From assembly GCF_002368295.1 (NCBI RefSeq), contig NZ_AP018248.1:5562231-5626230 (forward strand): DNA of 64,000 bases. The letters run 5' to 3'. Made by a program: the position numbers and the translations under genes. Shown piece by piece: positions 17,455-26,687 of this stretch (within the stretch, counting starts at the first letter, position 1; each line of letters starts with the position of its first letter). The notes below the pieces were generated by a model. The model was not told where the DNA came from. It worked only from the letters and a program-made list of their open reading frames with translations, and did no database searches. The stretch is from Tolypothrix tenuis PCC 7101 (GTDB lineage Bacteria; Cyanobacteriota; Cyanobacteriia; Cyanobacteriales; Nostocaceae).

Positions 17455-20400
17455 TTACACAGGAATTTCAATCGTGAATTCAGTACCTTCTCCTGGTGCG
17501 GAAATACAGCTTAACTTACCCCGATGTTTTTCTACCACAATCGAATAGCTAGTTGAAAGTCCCAAGCCAGTACCACTACCTACGGGTTTTGTCGTAAAAA
17601 ACGGATTAAATATCTGATTTTGCACCGACTGACTCATCCCTATACCGTTATCTGCAATGCGAATAATGATAGTTTTAGCTTCAGTTAATTCTGTCTGAAT
17701 TTTAATAGTTAGTTGGACATTTTTCTCTGATGTTTCTAAAGCATCAATAGCATTGTTAATGATATTCATAAACACCTGATTGAGAGTCGATGCATAACAA
17801 TTAACTAAAGGTAATAATCCATATTGTTTGATGACTATAATTTCTTGCCGTTTACTATTACTTTGAAATCGATGCTGTAAAATTAATAATGTACTTTCCA
17901 GACCAGAGTGAATGTCTACTTCTTTAATTTCTGATTCATCCAAGCGGGAAAAATTTCGCAGTGACAGCACTATTTGCCGGATACGTTCTGCTCCCACTTT
18001 CATGGAAGATAGGACATTTGGTAAATCATCTAATATAAAATTTAGGTCAATATCGGCAATTTTTTGGTCAATTTCGGGACAAGATTGAGGATAAAATGTC
18101 TGATATAAATCATTTAATTCAATTAAATAATTAACATATTCATTTGCTGCTGTTAAGTTGCCATATATAAAATTAATCGGATTATTAATTTCATGGGCAA
18201 CTCCTGCAACTAATTGTCCTAAACTGGACATTTTCTCAGCTTGAATTAGTTGAGATTGAGTTGAATAAAGTTGATTAAGTGTTGATTCTAACTGAGTGGC
18301 TTTTGCTGTTAATTCCTGCGTACGTTCTGCTACTTTTTGTTCTAAATTGTGGGAATAATTCTCTAATTGATGATAAAGGTTGGCATTTTCTAGAGAAATT
18401 GCCGCTTGAGTGCAGAGTAAATTGAGTATTTCAATGCGCTCGCTGGTAAATGCTCCCAATGTCACATTATTTTCTAAGTACAAAATGCCAATCAATTTAC
18501 CTTGGTTGAGAACTGGCGCGCAGAAAATACTCTTGGGTGTATGGTGCAAAATATAAGAATCGGCAAGCAAATTTGGCTCAAATAAGGCATTTTCCACAAC
18601 AGCCGCAACCAGAGTATTTTTAACTCGATTAATTAAGCTAACAGATACTATGTCTTCACAAGGTAGAGATTGTAAAATTATGGCAGGTTGTTGCAGTTGG
18701 GATAATGCCTCAATTACCCAACCAGTATCTTTTGGTATGAGTAACGCACATTTATCGGCTCCAGCATTTTCCAATATCACTTGAAGTAAAGTTGAGAGTA
18801 ATTTCTCTAACTCAATTTCGCGGGAAAGCGATTGAAATGCTTTAATAATAGTTGCTAAATCCAGGACTTGTGAAAGGCTAGGATGACTGAATTGGGAACT
18901 TTGGATTGTGTGAGATGAGGTAGAAATGATGGTTTCTGTTGGTTTGAAAGCCGGTTGTTGTTTGTGCAGAATTGATAGTAGTAATTGGGGATAACGGCTT
19001 TCTAAATCGATGACTTTGGCTTTTGCACCCCAACGGGAATAACAGTAATAAGCCTCAATCATGTAGGTTTGAGCAATTTTTGTTTTACCCCAATCAAGAT
19101 AAAATTTGGCAGCTAATTCGTTAGCTAAGGCTTCTTCATTGATAAATTGGTTAGTTTTAGCCAAGGTAATAGCTTGTTCGTAATGTTCCATTGCCCCTAA
19201 TTTATCCCCCGTAACTCGCAACTTTTCTGCTTCTACTAAATGCCATTTGTGTAAATAATTCATGGGAGCATCTTGCGCCCATCCATGTAGAGTTTGTTGA
19301 TGGCTTTCCACTTCGGCGAGAATTTCAGCTGCTTTTGCTTGGCTGGAAACAAGTGCTAGGTGCGTGAGAGCAGCATAGAAATGAAACAGGGGAACTAAAA
19401 ACATTCCTGACACTGCCATTAAATAGAACTTAAATTGGGTGATATATTCGAGGGCAGCGTGATAATTACCAAAAGAGTAGGCAAGTAGCAGTTTGTAGTT
19501 GTAGGTAAAAGCGAACGCTGTGAGATCCCTATCCTGTTCATGCTTCGGGAACATCACCGTTTCATCATAGAAAGTGCCAATTAAGCAATCGGGTTGGCTC
19601 ACTGTTTCTCTAAATTGCGCCACTGTTTGCTGTATCATATCCAAATAAATCCGCGCCGAATCTTGTTTAAATTGAGCTAAAGCAGCACTGTAGGCAGATA
19701 ATTCAGCTGCCAAAGCGTTCAGTTCTGCACCTGTGAACAACCTTCCAAAGGCATACCCTTGTATGCTATAGCCAGCGTAGAGAAAATCCCCGCTTTCCAT
19801 CCCCGCCCGATAGCTTTCTTTCTGGATGATTAGCGTTGTTAACAGTGCTTGTCGGCGATGTTGGATGAAAGCCCCAAACAGGTTGAGAGTTATGCACTTC
19901 ATACTTTGAGCATTCAACTTCTCTAGTAATGAAAGTGCTAATTTACCAAATTCATAACCGATTTCAACTTCGCCAAAAAAGGCACACATCACCATCCCAT
20001 GAATTGCATAGCCAGGGATTGAGGCGGGAGTATTGCCAAACTCCAGGGATAAGCGTACCATTGTTGCGCCGAGAATAGGCATTAAATTAGGTATTCCCAG
20101 TAACACTGGTGGAAATAACATACTTAATATCTGGATTGCAGCTTGAGCTTGAGGTTCGCTCATTAGGGGTAAGTCAATCAGTGCAGCAATTTCTCGGTTT
20201 TGGAGTTGCTGGTTGACTGCGGCTAAGGCTTTACCAATCTGCGTTTCGTCTACTTGGCTGGGGAATTCGACTCCTAGTTGGGCTAAAGCTTCTCTACCGA
20301 CTGCGATCGCTGCTAATATTTGGCTACTAGCTGTGAGTGCGGCGATTTGAATTTCGTAGATTTTAACTTTGTCAACAATGCTTTGTGCTTGCTGCAATAC

Positions 20401-22869
20401 GAATGTAGCAAGTTGTTCCATAGCATCCAAATCACCATTTAAATAACTGGCTTCTGTTGCAGCTATATACAAATTCAAAGCTAATTTATATTGACTTTGC
20501 CAACAATTAATCTCTAATAACTCAATTCCTGTCTGAAAATACTCTTTAGCGGCGGTGTATGCAGTGGAATTTCGAGCTTTATTTCCAGCTTTTAAGTTGA
20601 GTATTGCTAAGGCTTCGCGTTCTTGTGGTTGATTAATTAATGCTTGTCCTTGATTCAAATGTCCCACAATATCAAACAGCTTTTCTTCTCGTTCTATTTC
20701 GGAAAATTTTTGCAGCAGCAGTTGTCCAATTTTCAGATGCGTTACTTGCTTTTTATCATCAGGAATCAGGGAATAGGCTGCTTGTTGAACTCGGTCATGT
20801 AAAAATCGGTAAACTGGATTAGCTGCTGCATAAGCATCTGATATATTATCAGATTTAACAAATAATTTATAGATTTTTGTATGAGGAATAATCAGCCCTT
20901 CTTGCAATGATTTCCATAAATCAGCCGCAGTTGCTTCTAGCGATTGTTCGGAAATAATCGCCAATGTTTGCAAATCAAACTGTGCCCCAATACAAGCTGC
21001 TAGCTTGAGAATATTTTGAGTTGTCTGTGGTAATTTCTGCAATTGTAGTGACATAAATTCTACCACATCATCAGTAATTGCTAAGGCTTTAATTTGAGCA
21101 ATATCGCACTGCCAATTGCAGGATGTGAAGTCAAAGGTAATTAGTTGCTCATTATTTAATGCTTTGAGAAACTGGGTAGAAAAGAAAGGATTACCTGTGG
21201 TTTTTTGATAGATTAATGTTGTTAAAGGTTGGGCTAGTAATAATTCGCACTTGATTGTATCTGCAACTAACTGATTGAGATTAATTTCATTTAATGGTTT
21301 GAGGATGATTTTATTGACGACTGCTCCAATTTTTTCTAGCTCATTTATCGCCAGGATAAATGAGTGAGTTGGGGATACTTCGTTATCACGATATGCACCC
21401 AAAAGCAATAAATATTTTGTATCTTGCATCAACAGTTGTAACAATTTCAGCGATGCGGAATCTGCCCATTGCAAGTCATCTAAAAACATCACTAAAGGAT
21501 GTTCTTGATTAGTAAACACTTGCACAAACTTTTGTAAGAGCAAATTAAATCTATTTTCCGCAGCATTTCCTGATAGTTCTGTGGCTGGCGGTTGATACCC
21601 AATAATATGTTCTAATTCTGGAATGACATCAATTAAAACTTGTCCATTTTCGCCCACAACATTCAGAATTTTGGTTTTCCAAATTTGCAATGTTGCATCG
21701 GACTCTGAGAGTAATTGCCCGATTAAATCGCGGAATGCTTGCACAAATGCACTAAAGGGAATGTTTTGTTGAAACTGGTCATATTTACCTTTAATAAAAT
21801 AACCGCGTTGTCTGACAATTGGTTTATGCACTTCATTGACAACGGCGGTTTTCCCAATTCCCGAAAACCCAGCTACCAGCATCATTTCTGTTGCGCCAAG
21901 GCTGACTCTATCAAATGCTTCTAGTAGGGTTTTTACTTCGCTTTCTCTACCATAAAGTTTATCGGGGATAATAAAGCGATCGCACAAATCCTTCCTAGCA
22001 ATTTCAAAGCTTTGAATTTCCCCAGTTTCTCTTAGCTGAATTAGACATTTTTCTAAATCAAACTTTAATCCCAATGCATTCTGATACCTATTTTCAGCAT
22101 TTTTAGCCATCAGTTTACTGACAATATCAGAGATAATTGCGGGAATTTGTGGATTAATTCTATGTACTAAAGGTGCTGTTTTCGCAAGATGAGAATGTAC
22201 CAATTCCATCGCATCATGAGATAAAAATGGTAATTCTCCTGTGAGTAATTCATAAAAAGTTACACCCAAAGAATAAAAATCTGTGCGATAATCAATTCCG
22301 CGATTCATTCTCCCAGTTTGTTCTGGAGATATATAAGCCAGTGTTCCTTCTAAAACATTGGGGTTAACTAGGGTTTGAGTTTCTCTGGGTAATAAGGATG
22401 CAATACTAAAGTCAATTAATTTAACTTGTTGGGAAGAGGGGTTAATTAATATATTGCTGGGTTTAATATCTTTATGAATAATTCGCTCGTGGTAGAGTAA
22501 GTCTAGGATGTCGCAGAGTGCGATCGCTATCAATAAAAATTCTTCTAAAAATGTATAACTCTGATTTTTTATAAAATAATCCTTGAGAGAAATTCCCCCA
22601 AAATCTTCCACAACTAACATATAGCCATTTTGCAAGGGTTCAAGGCTATATGTTTGAATAATTAGGGGTGAGTTGAGATTTTTGCCAATGGTGTATTGAT
22701 TGCGAAATAATAACAATTCACTAAAGCTGGGATAAGGATTTTTCAGCAGTTTTATCACTACTGCTACTGAATCCCTTTCTCTGATTGCACGATAAACTAT
22801 TGTTCTCGAACCATTGTAGAGTTCTTCACTAATGCGATATCCAGGAATACTGACAAGAGTGCTAACCAT
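17455..22869 (-). CDS. Giant hybrid Ser/Thr kinase-AAA ATPase-GAF-histidine kinase, no PAS (array copy 3)
   Basis: 1804 residues. The N-terminal Ser/Thr kinase (HKDIKPSN, DFS) and ATPase (GFSGIGKT; FLDDLQWAD) match copies 1 and 2. The middle region resembles copy 1 (for example YAIHGMVMCAFFGEVEIGY against YAIHGMMLCAFFNEVDTGY). After the GAF domain the PAS module is absent and replaced by a coiled-coil-like linker (LEQKVAERTQELTAKATQLE). The histidine kinase core is a different subtype: GVAHEINNPINFIYGN with His near 1559, NIINNAIDALE, ADNGIGM and GTGLGLSTSYSIV. It is the first gene of the array in the transcription direction, with an ABC exporter gene 134 bp upstream on the same strand. Confidence 0.93.
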   Translation of the reverse strand: MVSTLVSIPGYRISEELYNGSRTIVYRAIRERDSVAVVIKLLKNPYPSFSELLLFRNQYTIGKNLNSPLIIQTYSLEPLQNGYMLVVEDFGGISLKDYFIKNQSYTFLEEFLLIAIALCDILDLLYHERIIHKDIKPSNILINPSSQQVKLIDFSIASLLPRETQTLVNPNVLEGTLAYISPEQTGRMNRGIDYRTDFYSLGVTFYELLTGELPFLSHDAMELVHSHLAKTAPLVHRINPQIPAIISDIVSKLMAKNAENRYQNALGLKFDLEKCLIQLRETGEIQSFEIARKDLCDRFIIPDKLYGRESEVKTLLEAFDRVSLGATEMMLVAGFSGIGKTAVVNEVHKPIVRQRGYFIKGKYDQFQQNIPFSAFVQAFRDLIGQLLSESDATLQIWKTKILNVVGENGQVLIDVIPELEHIIGYQPPATELSGNAAENRFNLLLQKFVQVFTNQEHPLVMFLDDLQWADSASLKLLQLLMQDTKYLLLLGAYRDNEVSPTHSFILAINELEKIGAVVNKIILKPLNEINLNQLVADTIKCELLLAQPLTTLIYQKTTGNPFFSTQFLKALNNEQLITFDFTSCNWQCDIAQIKALAITDDVVEFMSLQLQKLPQTTQNILKLAACIGAQFDLQTLAIISEQSLEATAADLWKSLQEGLIIPHTKIYKLFVKSDNISDAYAAANPVYRFLHDRVQQAAYSLIPDDKKQVTHLKIGQLLLQKFSEIEREEKLFDIVGHLNQGQALINQPQEREALAILNLKAGNKARNSTAYTAAKEYFQTGIELLEINCWQSQYKLALNLYIAATEASYLNGDLDAMEQLATFVLQQAQSIVDKVKIYEIQIAALTASSQILAAIAVGREALAQLGVEFPSQVDETQIGKALAAVNQQLQNREIAALIDLPLMSEPQAQAAIQILSMLFPPVLLGIPNLMPILGATMVRLSLEFGNTPASIPGYAIHGMVMCAFFGEVEIGYEFGKLALSLLEKLNAQSMKCITLNLFGAFIQHRRQALLTTLIIQKESYRAGMESGDFLYAGYSIQGYAFGRLFTGAELNALAAELSAYSAALAQFKQDSARIYLDMIQQTVAQFRETVSQPDCLIGTFYDETVMFPKHEQDRDLTAFAFTYNYKLLLAYSFGNYHAALEYITQFKFYLMAVSGMFLVPLFHFYAALTHLALVSSQAKAAEILAEVESHQQTLHGWAQDAPMNYLHKWHLVEAEKLRVTGDKLGAMEHYEQAITLAKTNQFINEEALANELAAKFYLDWGKTKIAQTYMIEAYYCYSRWGAKAKVIDLESRYPQLLLSILHKQQPAFKPTETIISTSSHTIQSSQFSHPSLSQVLDLATIIKAFQSLSREIELEKLLSTLLQVILENAGADKCALLIPKDTGWVIEALSQLQQPAIILQSLPCEDIVSVSLINRVKNTLVAAVVENALFEPNLLADSYILHHTPKSIFCAPVLNQGKLIGILYLENNVTLGAFTSERIEILNLLCTQAAISLENANLYHQLENYSHNLEQKVAERTQELTAKATQLESTLNQLYSTQSQLIQAEKMSSLGQLVAGVAHEINNPINFIYGNLTAANEYVNYLIELNDLYQTFYPQSCPEIDQKIADIDLNFILDDLPNVLSSMKVGAERIRQIVLSLRNFSRLDESEIKEVDIHSGLESTLLILQHRFQSNSKRQEIIVIKQYGLLPLVNCYASTLNQVFMNIINNAIDALETSEKNVQLTIKIQTELTEAKTIIIRIADNGIGMSQSVQNQIFNPFFTTKPVGSGTGLGLSTSYSIVVEKHRGKLSCISAPGEGTEFTIEIPV

Positions 22870-22914
22870 ATTGCGCTCATTTGATATTTTCTCAATCTAG
22901 TATTCCCAGATATC
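22870..22914 (-). promoter_or_regulatory. Conserved leader of the kinase array (copy 3)
   Basis: Fourth occurrence (with the pseudogene) of the ~45-bp leader, here between the ABC transporter gene and the first kinase of the array. If the array has its own promoter, the 134 bp between 22869 and 23004 is the place to look. Confidence 0.45.
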
Positions 22915-23003
22915 TGAAACTTGTCGCAGAGTTTGGTGCAATTACTTATTTACCAATTTGCAATGAGAAAATTAAACTGAAGGTTTGTAATTTTGGTGGC
23001 TAA

Positions 23004-24854
23004 CTATCCCATTTGTAGTTCAGATAATGAATTATCGCTGGCTTTTTCCGGTAAAAATCCACCTGCTTGCATTTGCCATAATCTGTAGTAAGCACCACCT
23101 TTTGCGAGTAGTTTACTGTGGGTACCATCTTCAACAATACGCCCTCGGTCAAATACTAAAATGCGGTCGAGATGGGCGATGGTAGATAAGCGATGAGCTA
23201 CGACAATGACGGTTTTGCCATTCATTGCTAAATCTAGGGTATCTTGAATTGCTTTTTCGGTAATGGAATCGAGGCTAGATGTGGCTTCATCTAAAATTAG
23301 GATGGGTGCATCTTTGAGGATAACGCGAGCGATCGCAATTCGTTGTCTTTGTCCTCCAGATAGTTTCACGCCCCGTTCACCCACCAGAGAATCATAACCC
23401 TCACTCATCTGAACAATAAAATCATGAGCGTAAGCTTTGCGCGCTGCTTGAATTACTTCCTCATCAGTAGCTTCCAGTCGTCCGTAACGAATATTTTCTA
23501 GTAAGGTGCGATGAAATAGAGACGGATCTTGGGGAATTAAGCTAATCTGGGCGTGTAATGCATCCTGCGTCATATCGCCAATATCCACCCCATCGATGAG
23601 AATTTGTCCAGTTTGGGGATCGAATAGACGCAAAATTAAATTAACAAAAGTGGATTTTCCCGAACCAGAAAAGCCTACTAATCCTACACGCTGTCCTGGT
23701 TGGATAGTAACAGAAAGGTCGTGAAATACTTGTTTTTCCGCCGAATAGCTGAAATTAACGCGCCGAAACTCAATTTTTCCGGTAGTGATGGAATGAGCGA
23801 TCGCATTTTCTCGATCAACTAACTCGTGGGGTTGCACAATAGTTAAAACACCATTGGCGATATTACCAATATGTTCAAATAAATCTAAAAATCTTCTACT
23901 TAAATTGCGGGCTTCGCTAATAATTAATAGTGATAAGCTAGTTGCAACTACAAAATCAGCAGTTGCAATTTTTCCTTGACTCCATAAAGAAAGCGAGTAA
24001 TACAAAGTAGCAATTTTCAAAATCGCAGCTGAGATAAATTGAAACCAGCGAATGCGTTCTGAGTACCAGTTCGCTATTCTCACCTCTATGATTTCGCGTC
24101 TAAATCGCTCATTTAAATAGCGTCGTTCAAAACCCAAACGCGCAAACAATCGGCTAGCAGTAAGATTAGTTACTGCATCGACAATAATACCAGCTGTTTC
24201 ACTTCTAGCGGCGGCGGCTTTGCGGGAATGAATTCGACAGCGAGTAGCTAACCAAAAGGAAATACTGATAAATAAAACTGCCCATATCCCTACCAATGCA
24301 GCTAGAGGCGGATAGGCACGATACAGTAAAATGATAGCGACGATATAGACAATGATGACTGACATAAATTCAGAAATCAGCATTTGCATTGTCTGGGTAA
24401 CGCCGTAAGCAGTTTCGTTAATACGTTGTGCTAAAGCGCCTGCAAAACTACTACTTAAATACCGATGGGAATGTTGCTGTAAATAAGCATAAAGTGAGCG
24501 AATAATATGCTGGCGGTGGATGGGATGGAGGATAGTTAATAACAGTCCCGAAGAACGCCCAAATACGACTTCACCTATACTTAAAGCAGTGAACAGCATT
24601 AAGGGTTGACTGATAGTTGCAAAAATCTCACTGCTGTTAACCGTTGATTTAGTGACGCTGCGGATAATTTCACCAATGGCATAGGGTAACATAATGCCAC
24701 AAGTCGCGTGAATGATTTCTAAAATGACAGTTGCTATATACCACCAGCGAAATTGATTGACAAAATAGCAAATAAACTGGAATGAATTCGGCGGTAAATT
24801 GGGTGCTTCAGCAGCACGTTGAAAGGTTTTAAGTTGTCTGGACTTTTTTGTCAT
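23004..24854 (-). CDS. ABC exporter, fused transmembrane and ATPase domains
   Basis: 616-residue half-transporter of the MsbA/multidrug type, expected to homodimerise in the inner membrane and drive export of an unknown, probably lipophilic, substrate. Six hydrophobic segments occupy about 35-315. The nucleotide-binding domain follows at about 360-600, with Walker A GFSGSGKST (394-402), Q-loop near 442, signature LSGGQ (498-502), Walker B ILILDE (518-523) and a VAHRLS H-loop. All catalytic residues are present. The ATG at 24854 precedes a basic, soluble N-terminal tail. Its substrate cannot be told from the neighbours. Confidence 0.93.
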   Translation of the reverse strand: MTKKSRQLKTFQRAAEAPNLPPNSFQFICYFVNQFRWWYIATVILEIIHATCGIMLPYAIGEIIRSVTKSTVNSSEIFATISQPLMLFTALSIGEVVFGRSSGLLLTILHPIHRQHIIRSLYAYLQQHSHRYLSSSFAGALAQRINETAYGVTQTMQMLISEFMSVIIVYIVAIILLYRAYPPLAALVGIWAVLFISISFWLATRCRIHSRKAAAARSETAGIIVDAVTNLTASRLFARLGFERRYLNERFRREIIEVRIANWYSERIRWFQFISAAILKIATLYYSLSLWSQGKIATADFVVATSLSLLIISEARNLSRRFLDLFEHIGNIANGVLTIVQPHELVDRENAIAHSITTGKIEFRRVNFSYSAEKQVFHDLSVTIQPGQRVGLVGFSGSGKSTFVNLILRLFDPQTGQILIDGVDIGDMTQDALHAQISLIPQDPSLFHRTLLENIRYGRLEATDEEVIQAARKAYAHDFIVQMSEGYDSLVGERGVKLSGGQRQRIAIARVILKDAPILILDEATSSLDSITEKAIQDTLDLAMNGKTVIVVAHRLSTIAHLDRILVFDRGRIVEDGTHSKLLAKGGAYYRLWQMQAGGFLPEKASDNSLSELQMG

Positions 24855-24954
24855 GAAAATCGATTTTCTCGCTTTAATTCAAACTTTTTGCTGTCAGCAC
24901 AACTAATAATTTACAAAATAATCTATAATTATAATTTTAGTTAAATCAGTTTTA

Positions 24955-25464
24955 TTAAATAGTAAAATTTAACCTATAAATATATATTTCACGTCCATGA
25001 AATATCGTGGCTTTTTCATACTTCATGCCTATTTTTTCTAATACTCTAACTGATGCTGTATTTGCTGGATTAACAATGCCAATAATATCAATAAATTTGA
25101 ATTGCTCAAATCCATATTGGATTGTTGCTGATGCAGCTTCAGTTGCTAAACCCTTACCCCAAAAATTGGGGTGTAGTCGATATCCAATCTCTCGTTCGGT
25201 TACATGATCAATTTGCTCAATGGCGATTCCACAGTAACCAATCAATTGGTTGCTTTCTTTATAAATGACAGCCCATTTGCCAAATCCAAACGCTTTATAA
25301 GAAGTTATGAAACTATCTATTTTCTCTTGCGTTTGCACAGATGAGAGAATTCCTGTAAGAGAAAATTTCATTACTTGGGGATTTGCAAGTATTGGCGCAA
25401 GTTGATGTAAATCTTGTGGCTGAAATTCTCGCAGAATTAAGCGTTTTGTTTCTATGGAAAACAT
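24955..25464 (-). CDS. GNAT-family N-acetyltransferase (RimJ/RimL-like)
   Basis: 169 residues, the normal size for a single GNAT fold. It starts with the typical IETKRLILREFQPQDL strand-helix of the RimJ/RimL group. It carries the GYRLHPNFWGKGLATEA acetyl-CoA pyrophosphate-binding loop (R/Q-x-x-G-x-G/A type) and the late NPANTASVRVLEKIGMKYE segment. It should transfer acetyl from acetyl-CoA to an amine of a small molecule or a protein N-terminus; the acceptor is unknown. It stands alone between the ABC exporter and the aldo/keto reductase, all on the minus strand. Confidence 0.88.
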   Translation of the reverse strand: MFSIETKRLILREFQPQDLHQLAPILANPQVMKFSLTGILSSVQTQEKIDSFITSYKAFGFGKWAVIYKESNQLIGYCGIAIEQIDHVTEREIGYRLHPNFWGKGLATEAASATIQYGFEQFKFIDIIGIVNPANTASVRVLEKIGMKYEKATIFHGREIYIYRLNFTI

Positions 25465-25487
25465 TCTTGCTACAGTAGCTCAAGGGT

Positions 25488-25525
25488 GACAAAAAGAAAA
25501 AAATAGACGGCTGAACCAACCGTCT
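25488..25525 (-). terminator. Rho-independent terminator after the aldo/keto reductase
   Basis: On the minus strand AGACGG pairs with CCGTCT (plus-strand 25520-25525 and 25505-25510) and is followed by a T-rich run (plus-strand AAAAAGAAAAAAAT). It lies just past the stop codon of the reductase gene. Confidence 0.7.
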
Positions 25526-25548
25526 GCTGGTATTACTTCAATTTCTAA

Positions 25549-26547
25549 CTAACGCACAGCATCTCCTTTGCGATATTCGGCGGTGATATCGTCTAACTTT
25601 TGTTTCAAATTGTCATCGAGTTTGACTTCAATTGCTTTGAGAGTGTCATTCAGTTGTTCTGGACGACTAGCGCCAATAATGGGAGCAGTAATAATCGGAT
25701 TAGCCAAAACCCAAGCTAATGATAAAGTGGTGAGGGATAATCCCGCTAAATCGGCGACTGTGCGTAATTCTTCAACTGTATTAAACTCGCGATCGCGCCA
25801 ATAACGATCTTGATAACGTTCTGCGGCTAAACCCAAGGTAAAACGAGTTCCTTCAGTAGGGCCTTGAGCAAGATTATGTTTACCAGTCAGTAAACCTCCC
25901 GCTAATGGATTGTAAGGAATTACACCCAATCCTTCCTCTTGCGCTAAGGGTAATAGTTCGCGCTCAATCTCGCGGAACAACAAATTATAGCGAGGCTGAA
26001 TTGAGACAAAGCGAGTTAAATTTCGCACATCAGCCCGACCTAAAGCGCGGCTGAGTCGGTAAGCTAAGAAATTAGAAACCCCGATATAACGTGCTTTACC
26101 TGAACGAACTATGATGTCTAGGGCTTCAAGAGTTTCATCTAAGGGCGTTGACGTATCATCAGAGTGCAATTGATACAAATCAACGTAATCAGTTCCCAGG
26201 CGTTTCAGGGAAGCATCAATCGCATCTAAAAGATGTTTGCGCGAAGCACCCTGATCCCAAGGTGCAGGGCCTACCTTGCCTACAGCTTTGGTAGCAAGTA
26301 TAAAATGTTCGCGTTTACCTTTGAGCCAGCGCCCAATGATTTCTTCAGTGCGTCCGGCTGTAGCAACTCCACCGCCCAATGGATAAACATCGGCTGTATC
26401 TAAAAAATTGATACCAGCATCGGCGGCTTTATCGAGAATTACTCTGGAAGTTTCTTCATCAGTCTGCAATCCAAAAGTCATTGTGCCTAAAACAAGGCGC
26501 GAAACTGTCAAGCCAGTTTTACCGAGATTTGTGGTAGGTAATGTCAT
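25549..26547 (-). CDS. Aldo/keto reductase
   Basis: NAD(P)H-dependent aldehyde/ketone reductase with a TIM-barrel fold; substrate unknown. The 332-residue frame has the AKR landmarks: FLDTADVYPLGG (catalytic Asp and Tyr), ILATKAVGKVG (catalytic Lys), YVDLYQLHSDD (catalytic His) and IGASRPEQLNDTL near the cofactor site. I start it at ATG 26547 (MTLPTTNLGKTGLTVSRLV). The open frame continues 37 codons upstream, but that extension is only translated STRR repeat (SPLIPSPANPQSPNPQSP). It may be part of the putative catabolic island that follows. Confidence 0.92.
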   Translation of the reverse strand: MTLPTTNLGKTGLTVSRLVLGTMTFGLQTDEETSRVILDKAADAGINFLDTADVYPLGGGVATAGRTEEIIGRWLKGKREHFILATKAVGKVGPAPWDQGASRKHLLDAIDASLKRLGTDYVDLYQLHSDDTSTPLDETLEALDIIVRSGKARYIGVSNFLAYRLSRALGRADVRNLTRFVSIQPRYNLLFREIERELLPLAQEEGLGVIPYNPLAGGLLTGKHNLAQGPTEGTRFTLGLAAERYQDRYWRDREFNTVEELRTVADLAGLSLTTLSLAWVLANPIITAPIIGASRPEQLNDTLKAIEVKLDDNLKQKLDDITAEYRKGDAVR

Positions 26548-26548
26548 G

Positions 26549-26628
26549 GGATTGGGGATTGGGGATTGGGGATTAGGGGACTGGGGATTAGCGGGACTAG
26601 GGATTAGGGGACTGGGGATTAGGGAACT
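26549..26628. repeat. STRR heptanucleotide repeat (CCCCARTC type)
   Basis: Reiterated GGGGATT and GGGGACT heptamers immediately upstream of the aldo/keto reductase start. This is the short tandemly repeated repetitive class known from heterocystous cyanobacteria. Confidence 0.85.
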
Positions 26629-26656
26629 GGGGAAGAAATTCCCATTACCAATTAGC

Positions 26657-26687
26657 AATGCCCAATGCCCTATGCCCTATGCCCTAG
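26657..26687. repeat. TAGGGCA heptamer repeat overlapping the amidohydrolase stop codon
   Basis: Minus-strand TAGGGCA units (about four) supply the last codons AGG GCA and the stop TAG of the amidohydrolase gene. The same arrangement ends its paralog at 33906. Confidence 0.75.

Noticed and set aside
26548..26658. 37-codon N-terminal extension of the aldo/keto reductase
   Set aside because: The residues are read from STRR repeat DNA (Pro/Ser/Asn/Gln-rich) and the family N-terminus begins at the Met at 26547.
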